DNA of 64,000 bases from Deinococcus multiflagellatus (GTDB taxonomy: Bacteria; Deinococcota; Deinococci; Deinococcales; Deinococcaceae). The translations under genes and the position numbers were made by a program. Where the stretch lies: the NCBI RefSeq assembly GCF_020166415.1, contig NZ_JAIQXV010000018.1, positions 40,781 through 104,780 of the forward strand. The letters are read 5' to 3'. Each line of letters begins with the position of its first letter. Position 1 is the first letter of the stretch. Under the pieces are notes generated by a model. That model saw nothing but the letters and a program-made list of their open reading frames with translations. It was not told the DNA's origin and searched no databases. Below are positions 8,538-18,454 of the stretch, one piece after another.

Positions 8538-9935
8538 ATGCCCACGCTGCCCCGCTTCGCGTCCCGCACACTTCTGCCGCTGTCGCTGGCCCTGCTGCTG
8601 GCCGCCTGTGGGGGCGGCACGGCGCCTGTGACGCCGCCGGCGCCGCCTGCTCCGCCCGCGCCGATCTGTCCGCAGGGCGAGGGCGCCGCGCGGGTGTCGG
8701 CGCAGCAGGTGGCGGGGCTCGTGGAGGCCGGGGCCAGCGCGCCCGTGGCCGGGGCCCCGGCGGTGTGGTCGGCGCCGCATGTGCCGGGGCGGGTGCTGGT
8801 CGTGGGCAGCGGCCTGCAGGCCCAGGGCGCCCTGCTGGGGGTGCAGACCCGCGCGCTGGGCGCTGGCCTGACGCTGGCGCAAACGCCGGCCGGCCAGACC
8901 GACGCCGCTTTTGCCGCGCAGTTGCAGGCCCAGGGCCTGCGGGTGCAGCCGGATTACCTGTACCAGCCGCTGGCCAACCCCAATGACCCGGGTGTGCCCG
9001 GCAACGGCGGCGTGCCGCTGGTGGCCGGCGGAGTGGCGTACACCCAGACCTACCTGGGCCGCGTCCAGGCGCCCGCTGCGTGGACCTTCCTGCAGGCCTG
9101 TGGCAAGACGCCGGTCGCCGCCAAGACCGCCATTCTGGACGCGCGGGTGGACAACCACCCGGACCTGGTTGCCCGCATTGCCGAGCGCGCCTCGTTCCTG
9201 ACGCCAGAAGCGGGCGGCTCGGACAGCCAGAGCGGGCACGGCACTGCCTCGGCGGGGCTGGTGGGGGCCACCACGAACAACGGCGCGGGGCTGGCGGGTG
9301 TCACCTGGAGCGGGCCCCTGATGGCGCTGGAAGTGCTGGGGGCCAACGGCGGCAGCACCAGTTCGCTGGCCCAGGCCCTGAACGCGGCGGTGGCGGGCGG
9401 CGCCAAGGTGATCAACCTGAGCCTGGGCCGACCCCTGGACCCCAACGAACCGGCGGGCTCCAGCGATCAGGTGCTCAGCGCGGCCCTGACCAACGCGGCG
9501 AAGTCGGCCGTGATCGTGGCGGCTGCAGGCAACACAGCGGGCGACGGCGTGTATTTCCCGGCCAGTCACCCGGACGTGGTGGCGGTGGGCGCGCTGGGCA
9601 CCAGCGACACGGCCCTGGCCTGTTACAGTGCCCGCCCCAGCACGGCCCGCCCCCGGGGTCTGAACATCGTGGCCCCTGGCGGCGCCGGCAACTGCGCCGG
9701 GGCGACCAACGCGGGGCAAATGCTGATTCTGGCGGCGGGCGGGGGCTATACCCTGAGTGCCGGCACCAGCTTCGCCGCCCCGCTGGTGAGTGGCGCGGCG
9801 GCCCTGATGCGCGCGGCCAACCCGGCCCTGAGCGCGGCCGAAACAAAACAGCGCCTGCTGGAAAGCGCCAACACGGCGGTGGCGGGCCTGCCCCGGTTGG
9901 ACGTGAACGCGGCGGTGCGCGCCGCCACCCGCTAA
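8538..9935 (+). CDS. subtilisin-family (S8) serine protease, probable lipoprotein
   Basis: A 465-aa protein. The signal peptide ends in a lipobox (LLLAACGGG, lipidated Cys at about residue 24), followed by a Pro/Ala linker. The catalytic triad is visible: Asp in AILDARVD (about 200), His in GHGTASAGLVGA (about 234), Ser in GTSFAAPLVSGAAAL (about 415), plus the oxyanion-hole Asn region AAAGNTAGDG. Residues 45-145 probably include an inhibitor-like propeptide ending near the NDPGVPGN region. It is likely anchored outside the cytoplasmic membrane and active on extracellular protein. It is a single gene with its own leaderless promoter; no operon partner is evident. Confidence 0.93.
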   Translation: MPTLPRFASRTLLPLSLALLLAACGGGTAPVTPPAPPAPPAPICPQGEGAARVSAQQVAGLVEAGASAPVAGAPAVWSAPHVPGRVLVVGSGLQAQGALLGVQTRALGAGLTLAQTPAGQTDAAFAAQLQAQGLRVQPDYLYQPLANPNDPGVPGNGGVPLVAGGVAYTQTYLGRVQAPAAWTFLQACGKTPVAAKTAILDARVDNHPDLVARIAERASFLTPEAGGSDSQSGHGTASAGLVGATTNNGAGLAGVTWSGPLMALEVLGANGGSTSSLAQALNAAVAGGAKVINLSLGRPLDPNEPAGSSDQVLSAALTNAAKSAVIVAAAGNTAGDGVYFPASHPDVVAVGALGTSDTALACYSARPSTARPRGLNIVAPGGAGNCAGATNAGQMLILAAGGGYTLSAGTSFAAPLVSGAAALMRAANPALSAAETKQRLLESANTAVAGLPRLDVNAAVRAATR

Positions 9936-10155
9936 GCCGGGCAGTTGTGGAGGGGTGAAGCGTCCGGCCAAGCGCCGGGCGTTCCTTGTTGGCCCCCTGT
10001 TTGCACTGAACAGAGGTGCAGCTGCCTGTGCTGCCGGGCCTGTGTTGACCGTCAAAACGTGTCCCTTGATCCTCTCCACACGAGGGGCCCCCTGGCGGGT
10101 TGTTTGCTTAACGCTAAGGCATTTTGGCTTGCTTAGGGCCACCAGATGAGCCAAC

Positions 10156-10941
10156 ATGAGGCCGTACGGCCTGAGCCTCATGACGAAATCCACCGCCAGC
10201 CTTGAAACCTTCGACTTTCTGGAACTGCTGTATCTGCTCACCGAGCAGCGGCGCAGCGGCGTCCTGAACGTGGAGCGCGCCGACGGGCAGTTTCAGGCGT
10301 GGCTGGAAGGCGGGCGGGTGCGTCACCTGCAGTTTGGCGACGACCTGGGGGTGCCCGCGCTGGTGCGCCTGCTGCAAGCCCCGCAGGGCCGCTTTCACTT
10401 TGACGAGGGGCTGGCCCACCCGCAGCCGCGCATGGACGCCCTGCTGGACGAGGTGGCCCTGGAGGCCCTGGAAGCGATGCCGGTGCAGGAACTCCCCTTT
10501 GATGGCCCGGCGCGCATCACCTCGCCAGAGCGGGTGGCGCGCATGCGCTGGGGCCTGAAGGAACTGGACATCCTGCAGCAGATTGAAGCGCAGCAGCCGG
10601 TGTCGGACCTCGCCCGCGACCCGGATGCCAAGCGGATGCTGCTGAAACTCTGCCGCATTGGCCTGATCGCGCCGCGCAAGTCCCGCGTGGCCCGCCTGAC
10701 CGTGACCGTGACCCGGCAGGTGCGCGACGTGGCTCTGGTGGACGAACTGATTTTTCGCCGCTGGAAAGAAGACATCGTGCGCCACCCGCAGAGCGTGGCG
10801 ATCCGCACCGATGGCGGGCAGGTGTACACCCTGCCGATTCGCATGGCGTCCAACCTCACCACCCAGCTGATGGTGCCCCCCGAACTGCTGATGCGCACGG
10901 GGCTGCGGGCGGGGGACAGTGTGCTGGTTAAGCCGGTGTAG
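10156..10941 (+). CDS. DUF4388 (PATAN-type) domain protein
   Basis: A 261-aa protein. The N-terminal 100 residues match the DUF4388 pattern: LELLYLLTEQRRSGVLNV, then an alternation of effector-binding strands (WLEGGRVRHLQFGD) and a helical ARLLQAPQGRFHFDEG type region. The C-terminal part (about 195-261) is a beta-rich stretch of unknown type ending in RAGDSVLVKPV. PATAN/DUF4388 proteins are commonly two-component adaptors or output modules, and no receiver domain is fused here. Two in-frame ATGs (10156 and 10180) are possible, and neither has a clear ribosome binding site. The 220 bp upstream has no gene and includes an AT-richer stretch (10100-10140) that probably holds the promoter. Confidence 0.75.
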   Translation: MRPYGLSLMTKSTASLETFDFLELLYLLTEQRRSGVLNVERADGQFQAWLEGGRVRHLQFGDDLGVPALVRLLQAPQGRFHFDEGLAHPQPRMDALLDEVALEALEAMPVQELPFDGPARITSPERVARMRWGLKELDILQQIEAQQPVSDLARDPDAKRMLLKLCRIGLIAPRKSRVARLTVTVTRQVRDVALVDELIFRRWKEDIVRHPQSVAIRTDGGQVYTLPIRMASNLTTQLMVPPELLMRTGLRAGDSVLVKPV

Positions 10942-11422
10942 GCGGGGGGAGCGTCGAGAAGTCTGGGGGTCGAGGGGTCGAGAGGGCAGGAGAGGGGCCG
11001 TCAGAGGTTGGTTTGGTTGGAAGAATGGTGCGGCGTGCGGCCAATGTTCCGGGCCGTGGAAGTGGCGTCAAACCTGTGTGGGCAGTGGCGCCCGCTCGCC
11101 TGCAAGGGCGCCTGAAATGGGCGGATAAGGCGACGGTGCCGGTGCACGCTCCTTCCTGGGCACTGCGACGGCTTCACAGGAGCGGCGTGGAGACGCCCGC
11201 TCTGGCTGGGTCCAGGGTCGGCCTCTCTGCATCGAGCGCCCGGGAGAGAGAAAAACCTTGCTCTCATCGAGCCACACCAGCTGAATAACCGGCTTTCTCC
11301 GCACCGTTGCCCAAGAAATCCAGTTCTTCTCTCGACTTCCCGACGCCTCGACCCCCACAAGACCCCCCGGCTAGACGGCGTGGCCCCACCGCGCGCAGGC
11401 CCCCCCGCTACACTGGCCCGGT
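10942..11422. other. 481-bp intergenic region with inverted TCGAG-type octamer arrays at both ends
   Basis: No gene is supported. The left edge (10951-10987) has tandem TCGAGGGG-like octamers; the right edge (11327-11358) has their reverse complement (CTCGAC/CCTCGACCCCC). The middle is ordinary GC-rich sequence with no convincing ORF. The gatA promoter lies at 11409-11414. Confidence 0.5.
11409..11414 (+). promoter_or_regulatory. -10 box of leaderless promoter, gatA
   Basis: TACACT ends 8 bp before the ATG at 11423. Confidence 0.5.
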
Positions 11423-12874
11423 ATGCCCGTGCCCCCCACCGCCGCCGAACTGGCCCGCCGCGTGCAGGCCCGCGAGACCACCGCGCCCGAGCTGCTGACC
11501 GCCGCCCTCAGCCGTATTCAGGCCGCCCGGCCCCTCAATGCCGTGGTGAGCCTGAATGACGGCGCCCAGGCGCAGGCGCAGGCGGTGCAGGCCCGGGTGG
11601 ACAGGGGCGAGGCACTGCCGCTGGCGGGCGTGCCCATCCTCGTGAAGGACAACATCAATGTCTCGGGGACGGCCACCACCTGCGGCAGCCGCATTCTGGC
11701 GACCTATGTCAGCCCCTACACCGCCACGGCGGCGGCGCGACTGCAGCAGGCCGGCGCGGTGATTGTGGGCAAGGCGAACATGGATGAATTCGCCATGGGC
11801 TCCAGCACCGAAAGCAGCGCGCATGGCCCTGCCCTGAACCCCTGGGACGAGGCGCGGGTGTCGGGCGGCAGCAGCGGGGGCAGCGCGGTCGCGGTGGCGG
11901 CGGGCCTCACCCCGGTGGCCCTGGGGAGCGACACTGGCGGCAGCGTGCGCCAGCCGGCCAGTTTCTGTGGCGTGTATGGCCTGAAACCCACCTACGGCCG
12001 GGTCAGCCGCTCCGGGTTGGTGGCCTACGCCAGCAGTCTGGACCAGATTGGGCCCTTCGCGCATACGGCGCAGGACCTCGCCCTGCTGATGAACGTGCTG
12101 GCCGGACACGACCCCCTGGACGCCACCAGCCTGCACGCGCCGCCCGCCTTTGCCACGGTCACCGCTGACGACCTGCGCGGGTTACGGGTGGGCGTTATCC
12201 AGGAGAGCCTGGGGGGCAACACGCCGGGCGTGGACGCCACCCTGCAAGCCACGCTGGACGCCCTGCGCGGCGCCGGGGCCCAGGTGGCCGAGGTGAGCCT
12301 GCCCGAACTGAAGTACGCCATTGCCGCCTATTACCTGATTGCCATGCCGGAAGCCAGCAGCAACCTCGCGCGTTTTGACGGCATGGTGTACGGCGCGCGC
12401 GTGTCGGGCAGTGACGTGACCGAGGCCATGACCCTCACCCGCGAGCGGGGCTTTGGCCCCGAGGTGCAGCGCCGCATCCTGATCGGCACCTACGCCCTGA
12501 GCAGCGGCTATTACGACGCCTACTACAGCAAGGCCATGAAGGTCCGCCGCCTGATCGCGGACCGCTTCGCGCAGGCGTTCGGGCAATTTGACGTGCTGGT
12601 CACGCCCACCAGTCCGTTTCCGGCGTTCCGGCGCGGTGAAAAGACCAGCGATCCCCTGGCGATGTACGCCGCCGATGTGGACACCGTGGCGATCAACCTT
12701 GCCGGGCTGCCCGCCCTGAGCGTGCCCGCCGGATTCGAGACGGTGGACGGGGTGCGCCTGCCTGTGGGCATTCAGTTCATCGCGCCGGCCCTGCAGGACG
12801 AGCGGCTGGTGCGGCTGGCGGGGGGCCTGGAGGCCCTGGGTGTGGTGCAGGCCGGGGTGGCCCCTGGATATTGA
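11423..12874 (+). CDS. gatA: aspartyl/glutamyl-tRNA amidotransferase subunit A
   Basis: A 483-aa amidase-signature enzyme. The Ser-cisSer-Lys triad is present: Lys in ILVKDNI (about residue 76), cis-Ser and nucleophile Ser in SGGSSGGSAVAVAAG and GSDTGGSVRQPASFCG (about 150-180). The signature and the GLKPTYGRVSRSGLVAYASSLDQIGP run are typical of GatA and not of general amidases. GatA releases ammonia from glutamine for transamidation of Glu-tRNA(Gln) or Asp-tRNA(Asn) within GatCAB. gatB and gatC are not adjacent. Length is normal for the family. Confidence 0.93.
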   Translation: MPVPPTAAELARRVQARETTAPELLTAALSRIQAARPLNAVVSLNDGAQAQAQAVQARVDRGEALPLAGVPILVKDNINVSGTATTCGSRILATYVSPYTATAAARLQQAGAVIVGKANMDEFAMGSSTESSAHGPALNPWDEARVSGGSSGGSAVAVAAGLTPVALGSDTGGSVRQPASFCGVYGLKPTYGRVSRSGLVAYASSLDQIGPFAHTAQDLALLMNVLAGHDPLDATSLHAPPAFATVTADDLRGLRVGVIQESLGGNTPGVDATLQATLDALRGAGAQVAEVSLPELKYAIAAYYLIAMPEASSNLARFDGMVYGARVSGSDVTEAMTLTRERGFGPEVQRRILIGTYALSSGYYDAYYSKAMKVRRLIADRFAQAFGQFDVLVTPTSPFPAFRRGEKTSDPLAMYAADVDTVAINLAGLPALSVPAGFETVDGVRLPVGIQFIAPALQDERLVRLAGGLEALGVVQAGVAPGY

Positions 12875-13364
12875 CGCTGCCAGGACAGAGCTTCAGGAGC
12901 TTCGGGCACGCCGGGCTGGGGTGAACGACCTCCTGTCCCTCAAAGAAGGGGTGTGGCATGCCCTCTTTCAGGCCAGAGGAACCGCCCGGGGGCCGCAATG
13001 GTGCCTGATGCTTCTCGCCTGTTACGAGGCGGTGGCCGAGCAGACCCGCGCCCCCCAGGATGAACGGGAAGCCATAGCCGCCCGCCTCCGCTGCGCCGCA
13101 CTTTTTCCAGACGGCCCTGCGGCTGCGCAGTGGCGGCAGGCGGCCCGAGTCTGGTACTGGTCTGTCTTGCGGTCAGAGTCTCCAGAACAGGTGAGCGCTG
13201 ACCTGACGGCGTGGCGCACGCTTCCCCACGAGCGGATTCGGCAGCTGGGGTTCTTGCGCAACGTCCTTGCCGATCTGCGCCGTCATCCAGAATTCATCGC
13301 GGGCCTTCCAGAAGACGAAGCCGCCGAGCTTGCCCACTGGTTGGCGCTGCTACCTATGCTCTGA
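12840..13364 (+). CDS. conserved-looking hypothetical protein downstream of gatA
   Basis: A frame of up to 174 aa. The GTG at 12840 would overlap the last 35 nt of gatA; a GTG at 12921 is an alternative start, giving about 147 aa. The product is soluble and mostly helical, with Trp/Leu/Ala/Arg-rich segments (VWHALF, MLLACYEAVAEQ, VWYWSVLRSE, LAHWLALLPML). No family was recognised. It ends exactly where truB ends on the other strand (stops at 13362-13364 and 13365-13367), so the two are convergent with no spacer. Confidence 0.6.
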   Translation: MWCRPGWPLDIDAARTELQELRARRAGVNDLLSLKEGVWHALFQARGTARGPQWCLMLLACYEAVAEQTRAPQDEREAIAARLRCAALFPDGPAAAQWRQAARVWYWSVLRSESPEQVSADLTAWRTLPHERIRQLGFLRNVLADLRRHPEFIAGLPEDEAAELAHWLALLPML

Positions 13365-14291
13365 TCACGCCCAGGCCCGGACCACCTTCAGTTGCTGCCC
13401 GTCGCCGTCCACCACGGCCACCAGCTGGCCTTCCAGCGTCACCACAAAGCGGCCGGCGGCCTCATGCGCCGGCCGTTTGCCCTGCCGCAGTTCGCGGGCC
13501 AGCCGCTCATCGGCCTCGATGACCGGGAAGTCCAGGGCGGCCAGATCGGGAATGCCCGGGGCGTCGGCCAGCCCGTCCAGCGGCACGGCGTCACGCAGGT
13601 CGTAGCGGCCCACGCGGGTGCGCACCAGGCCGCCCAGGTGCGCGGGCACGCCCAGCGCCGCGCCCACATCGCGCGCCAGCGAGCGCAGGTAGGTGCCGCT
13701 GCCCACCCGGGCCCACACCAGCAGGGTGGGGAACTCGCCCAGTGCGTCAGGGAGGGTAAAAGTGTGGCCTCTGTCGGCCGGGCGCCACGTCTGGGGATCA
13801 AAGGTGTGGGGCGCCGCCGCCACGCTGGGATACAGGCCCAGCAACGCCAGTTCGTGGATCACGATGGGGCGGGCCGGCAGGTCCAGGGCGCCGCCGGCGC
13901 GCGCCACCGCGTAGGCCCGCTGGCCGCCCACCTGAATGGCGCTGTACTGCGGGGGCACCTGGGCCTGGGGTCCCACGAAGGTCGCCAGCACCTCGCGCAC
14001 CTGCGCTTCCGTCAGTTGGGGCACGTCGGCGCGCGAATCCACCGGGCCCTCGGCGTCCAGGGTGGGCGTGCCGGCCCCCAGGCTGATCCAGGCGAGGTAA
14101 TCCTTGGTGTCGGCCTCCATGAACTGCACGACCTTGGTGCTGTCGTCCACGCACAGCACCAGCACGCCCGTGGCCAGCGGGTCCAGGGTGCCGGTGTGGC
14201 CCACCCGGCGCGTGCTGCGCGCCCGCCGCGCGCGATTCACCACATCGTGCGAGGTCAACGTCAGGGGTTTGTCCACGGCGATCACGGGCAT
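13365..14291 (-). CDS. truB: tRNA pseudouridine(55) synthase TruB
   Basis: A 308-aa protein when started at ATG 14291 (MPVIAVDKPLTLTSHDVV). The catalytic motif GHTGTLDPLATGVLVLC contains the conserved Asp that attacks U55. The RxxxG and GTYLRSLARDVG motifs of TruB are present. It converts U55 to pseudouridine in the T-loop of tRNAs. A longer reading from 14321 is rejected because AGGGTA at 14299-14304 gives a minus-strand -10 TACCCT 7 bp before ATG 14291. The promoter overlaps that of the divergent membrane protein gene at 14330. Confidence 0.93.
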   Translation of the reverse strand: MPVIAVDKPLTLTSHDVVNRARRARSTRRVGHTGTLDPLATGVLVLCVDDSTKVVQFMEADTKDYLAWISLGAGTPTLDAEGPVDSRADVPQLTEAQVREVLATFVGPQAQVPPQYSAIQVGGQRAYAVARAGGALDLPARPIVIHELALLGLYPSVAAAPHTFDPQTWRPADRGHTFTLPDALGEFPTLLVWARVGSGTYLRSLARDVGAALGVPAHLGGLVRTRVGRYDLRDAVPLDGLADAPGIPDLAALDFPVIEADERLARELRQGKRPAHEAAGRFVVTLEGQLVAVVDGDGQQLKVVRAWA

Positions 14292-14298
14292 GGGGGGC

Positions 14299-14304
14299 AG
14301 GGTA
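14299..14304 (-). promoter_or_regulatory. -10 box of leaderless promoter, truB
   Basis: TACCCT on the minus strand, 7 bp from ATG 14291. It is back-to-back with the plus-strand box at 14317-14322. Confidence 0.5.
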
Positions 14305-14316
14305 GCAGGTGGGCGG

Positions 14317-14322
14317 TACACT
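14317..14322 (+). promoter_or_regulatory. -10 box of leaderless promoter, small membrane protein
   Basis: TACACT, 7 bp before GTG 14330, which argues for that start over GTG 14309. Confidence 0.45.
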
Positions 14323-14329
14323 GGCCCCT

Positions 14330-14701
14330 GTGTTGCGCGCCGCCTTCTGGCTGACCGCCCTGCTGTTTGTGCCGCTGGGGCTGTATCTGTATTTTCTGCC
14401 GCCTGCCGTGGCGTCCCTGATTGGCGTCTCGCCGCTGTGGCTGGCGCGCGGGGCGGGGGCCGTGGTGCTGGCCTGGGGCGCCTTTCAGCTGGCCGCCAGC
14501 TTTGCCCCGGACCGAGTAAAGGTGGGGGGGCTGGTGGGCGGTAACCTGCTGCTGGTGGCGGCCCTGCTGCCCCCCGTGCTGCGCGGCGCCGACACGTTGG
14601 CCGCGCCGCTGCGCACCGCCCTGCTGGTGGTCTCGGGTGCGCTGGCCCTGCTGGCGGTTATGGCGCTGCTGGGCAGCCCCTCACGCCGGAGCCGGCTGTA
14701 A
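14330..14701 (+). CDS. small four-helix membrane protein
   Basis: About 123 aa from GTG 14330. Hydrophobic segments sit near residues 4-26, 34-56, 64-82 and 92-115. There are no charged motifs that suggest an enzyme, and no family was recognised. The stop TAA overlaps the ATG of the following pseudouridine synthase (TAATG), so the two genes are translationally coupled. This links it to RNA modification only by position. The start is chosen from the leaderless promoter at 14317-14322. Confidence 0.7.
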   Translation: MLRAAFWLTALLFVPLGLYLYFLPPAVASLIGVSPLWLARGAGAVVLAWGAFQLAASFAPDRVKVGGLVGGNLLLVAALLPPVLRGADTLAAPLRTALLVVSGALALLAVMALLGSPSRRSRL

Positions 14702-15459
14702 TGGAGCGGCTGCACAAGCGGCTGGCCCGCGCCGGGGTGGCCTCGCGCCGCGCGGCCGAAAGCCTGATTCAGGCCGGGCGCGTGACCGTCAATGGCGTGC
14801 CGGCCACCCTGGGCCAGACTGTCACCGACGCCGACGACATCCGGGTGGACGGCCAGCTGATCGAAACCGGGGCCGCCCCGAAGGTCACCTACATGCTTTA
14901 CAAGCCGCGCGGCTACGTGACCACCGCCCGCGACGAGTACGGCCGCAGGAACGTGCTGGACGCCATGCCCCCCACCCCCGGCCTGCACCCGGTGGGCCGC
15001 CTGGACCGCGACTCCGAAGGGCTGCTGCTGCTCACCACCGACGGCGACCTGACCCTGACCCTGACCCACCCCCGTTACGGCCACGAAAAGGCGTACCGCG
15101 CCTGGACTGAGGGCCCCCACGCCCCCACCCCGGCCGATCTGGAGCAGTTGCTGGACGGCTCGCTGACGCTGGACGACGGCCCGGCCACCGCCCGGGAGGC
15201 CCGCCCGGCACGGGGCGGCGCCTTCGTGGTGCTGGGCGAGGGCCGCAACCGCCAGGTGCGGCGCATGCTGGAAGCCATCGGCCACCCCGTCACCCGCCTG
15301 CTGCGCTACCGCGTGGGCGGCCTGTGGCTGGGCAACCTGGAGGTGGGCGAATACCGCCAGCTTGACGACCGCGACCTGCGCGACCTGCTGCACCCGGACC
15401 GCACGCCGCCCCAGGTGTGGGCGCGCCAGTGGGAACGGATTGAGAAGCGCTGGGGGTAG
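14701..15459 (+). CDS. rluB: RsuA/RluB-family ribosomal RNA pseudouridine synthase
   Basis: A 252-aa protein. An S4 RNA-binding domain covers residues about 1-60 (RLHKRLARAGVASRRAAE). The catalytic domain follows with the family motif PVGRLDRDSEGLLLLTTDGD, where the Asp of GRLDRDS is the catalytic residue, and the later GRNRQVRRMLEAIGHPV motif. RluB modifies 23S rRNA and RsuA modifies 16S; the paralog group cannot be settled by eye, though a single short S4-plus-PSI-2 form is usual for RluB in Gram-positive-like bacteria. It is translationally coupled to the membrane protein upstream. rnpB follows on the same strand. Confidence 0.85.
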   Translation: MERLHKRLARAGVASRRAAESLIQAGRVTVNGVPATLGQTVTDADDIRVDGQLIETGAAPKVTYMLYKPRGYVTTARDEYGRRNVLDAMPPTPGLHPVGRLDRDSEGLLLLTTDGDLTLTLTHPRYGHEKAYRAWTEGPHAPTPADLEQLLDGSLTLDDGPATAREARPARGGAFVVLGEGRNRQVRRMLEAIGHPVTRLLRYRVGGLWLGNLEVGEYRQLDDRDLRDLLHPDRTPPQVWARQWERIEKRWG

Positions 15460-15524
15460 AAAGGCAGCAGTGCGCGGGAGGCGGGACAAGAAGGGTTCAC
15501 CGCCCACCACGGCCCGCCTCCTGC

Positions 15525-15530
15525 TATCCT
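15525..15530 (+). promoter_or_regulatory. -10 box of rnpB promoter
   Basis: TATCCT, about 6 bp upstream of the first base of the P1 helix of RNase P RNA at 15536. Confidence 0.6.
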
Positions 15531-15535
15531 TTCTC

Positions 15536-15975
<440 letters not shown>

Positions 15976-15980
15976 AAGGC

Positions 15981-16011
15981 AGGCCGCTCCCAGATGGGAG
16001 CGGCCTGTTTT
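15981..16011 (+). terminator. rho-independent terminator of rnpB
   Basis: AGGCCGCTCCC pairs with GGGAGCGGCCT around an AGAT loop and is followed by GTTTT. Confidence 0.85.
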
Positions 16012-16093
16012 GGTTGTGGGTCGTGGGCTGTGGGAAGGGCAGAAAAAAGGCGTGCACGGTCCCCCTTCTTTTTCCCACACCCGACAACCCACC
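16012..16093. repeat. inverted arrays of degenerate GTGGGTC-type heptamers
   Basis: The left arm (16012-16050) reads in tandem 7-mers (GTTGTGG, GTCGTGG, GCTGTGG) then GAAGGGCAGAAAAAAGG. The right arm (16071-16093) is the near reverse complement (CCTTCTTTTTCCCACACCCGACAACCC). Together they form a long imperfect hairpin between the rnpB terminator and the DUF423 stop codon. Confidence 0.6.
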
Positions 16094-16095
16094 CC

Positions 16096-16452
16096 CTACA
16101 CCCCTTTCTTCGCGTCCAGTGCCGCCAGCACAAACCCGGCCATCATCAGCGCGCCGCCAATGGGGGCCACGGCGCCCAGCACTTTCACGCCGGTCAGGGC
16201 CAGCAGGTACAGGCTGCCGGCAAACACCAGGGCGCCGGCCAGCAGCAGCGGGGGCGCGCGGCGCTGCCCGGCCTGGGTGCCCAGGGCCAGCAGGGCCAGG
16301 GCGGCGTACATCTGGTAGCGGGCGCCGGTTTCAAAGGTGGCCAGATCGGCGGCGTCCAGGCGGGCTTTCAGGCCGTGGGCCGCAAAGGCGCCCAGGGCAA
16401 CGGCCAGGGCCGCCAGCACGGCGCCGGCGCGCAGGGTGTGGTGGGAACGCAT
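16096..16452 (-). CDS. DUF423 family membrane protein (YgdD-like)
   Basis: About 118 aa from ATG 16452 (MRSHHTLRAGAV). It has the DUF423 hallmarks LGAFAAHGLKARLD and FETGARYQMYAALALLALG, then the GSLYLLALTG and APIGGALMMAGFVLAAL helices; four hydrophobic segments in total. It is an integral membrane protein of unknown biochemical role. The start was chosen because a minus-strand -10 box (TACGCT, 16460-16465) lies 7 bp upstream; a longer reading would run into the mraZ control region. Confidence 0.85.
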   Translation of the reverse strand: MRSHHTLRAGAVLAALAVALGAFAAHGLKARLDAADLATFETGARYQMYAALALLALGTQAGQRRAPPLLLAGALVFAGSLYLLALTGVKVLGAVAPIGGALMMAGFVLAALDAKKGV

Positions 16453-16459
16453 GGCCCGC

Positions 16460-16465
16460 AGCGTA
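16460..16465 (-). promoter_or_regulatory. -10 box of leaderless promoter, DUF423 gene
   Basis: TACGCT on the minus strand, 7 bp from ATG 16452. Confidence 0.45.
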
Positions 16466-16551
16466 GGGCGCGCGCGGGGTGGCCGGTGTCCCGCCCCCAG
16501 GCTCAGCGCGGGGGGCCGGGGTGGGGCTGTGGGGGGAAAGGGGCCAGAGAA

Positions 16552-16586
16552 GTGGGAGAGAGGTGGGAATTGGTGGTAATTCGTGG
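16552..16586 (+). promoter_or_regulatory. probable MraZ operator: four GTGG direct repeats
   Basis: GTGGGA, GTGGGA, GTGGTA and GTGGAA start at 16552, 16563, 16573 and 16583, spaced 11, 10 and 10 bp. MraZ is known to bind direct TGGGN repeats spaced about 10 bp upstream of its own operon. The array ends just upstream of the -10 box at 16597-16602. Confidence 0.7.
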
Positions 16587-16596
16587 AAACGGCTGT

Positions 16597-16602
16597 TACA
16601 CT
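16597..16602 (+). promoter_or_regulatory. -10 box of mraZ operon
   Basis: TACACT, about 105 bp upstream of the mraZ start, so this transcript has an untranslated leader, unlike most of its neighbours. Confidence 0.5.
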
Positions 16603-16706
16603 CGCCGCATCAACCAAAAGACGTTGAGCGCGTGTTTATGGTTGAGGTGGACCCCCAACCTCATCCGCCCGCAAGGTGGGCACAGGTGGGAAAAGAGGAG
16701 CCGTGT

Positions 16707-17135
16707 GTGCCGTTTGGCGAATACCCGTACACCATTGATGACAAGGGCCGCGTGGTCATGCCCCCCGCGTTCCGCGACTTCGTGGAGGACGGCATGATCC
16801 TCACGCGCGGCATGGAAGGCTGCCTGTACGTGTTTCCCCTGGCCAGCTGGAAGCGGGTGGAAACGCAGTTAGAAGGCCTGCCCCTCACCGACGCCGAGTC
16901 CCGGGCGTTTGTGCGCTTCTTCTATTCCGGGGCCAGCAAGGCGCGCCTGGACAACCAGAGCCGCGTCTCTGTGCCCCAGCCCCTGCGCGCCTTTGCCGCC
17001 CTGGAGGGCGAGGTGATCGTGGCGGGTGCGCCCGGTCGCCTGGAACTCTGGAGCCCGGCCCGCTGGGAAGCCGCCATTGCGGCGGTGCAGGACAACCCCC
17101 CCAAACCTGACCTTCTGTCCAACTTTGTGGCGTAA
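16707..17135 (+). CDS. mraZ: transcriptional regulator MraZ
   Basis: A 142-aa protein from GTG 16707 (VPFGEYPYTIDDKGRVVMP), with GAGGAG ending about 6 nt upstream. The longer frame from 16479 would cover the operator and promoter and is rejected. Two SpoVT-AbrB-like MraZ repeats are present, each with the DxxGRxxxP motif: DDKGRVVMP and DNQSRVSVP (the second lacks Gly). MraZ forms a ring-shaped DNA-binding oligomer and controls the division and cell-wall cluster, acting through GTGGG repeats such as those at 16552-16586. It is the first gene of mraZ-rsmH-ftsL-ftsI. Confidence 0.93.
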   Translation: MPFGEYPYTIDDKGRVVMPPAFRDFVEDGMILTRGMEGCLYVFPLASWKRVETQLEGLPLTDAESRAFVRFFYSGASKARLDNQSRVSVPQPLRAFAALEGEVIVAGAPGRLELWSPARWEAAIAAVQDNPPKPDLLSNFVA

Positions 17136-18444
<1,309 letters not shown>

Positions 18445-18454
<10 letters not shown>

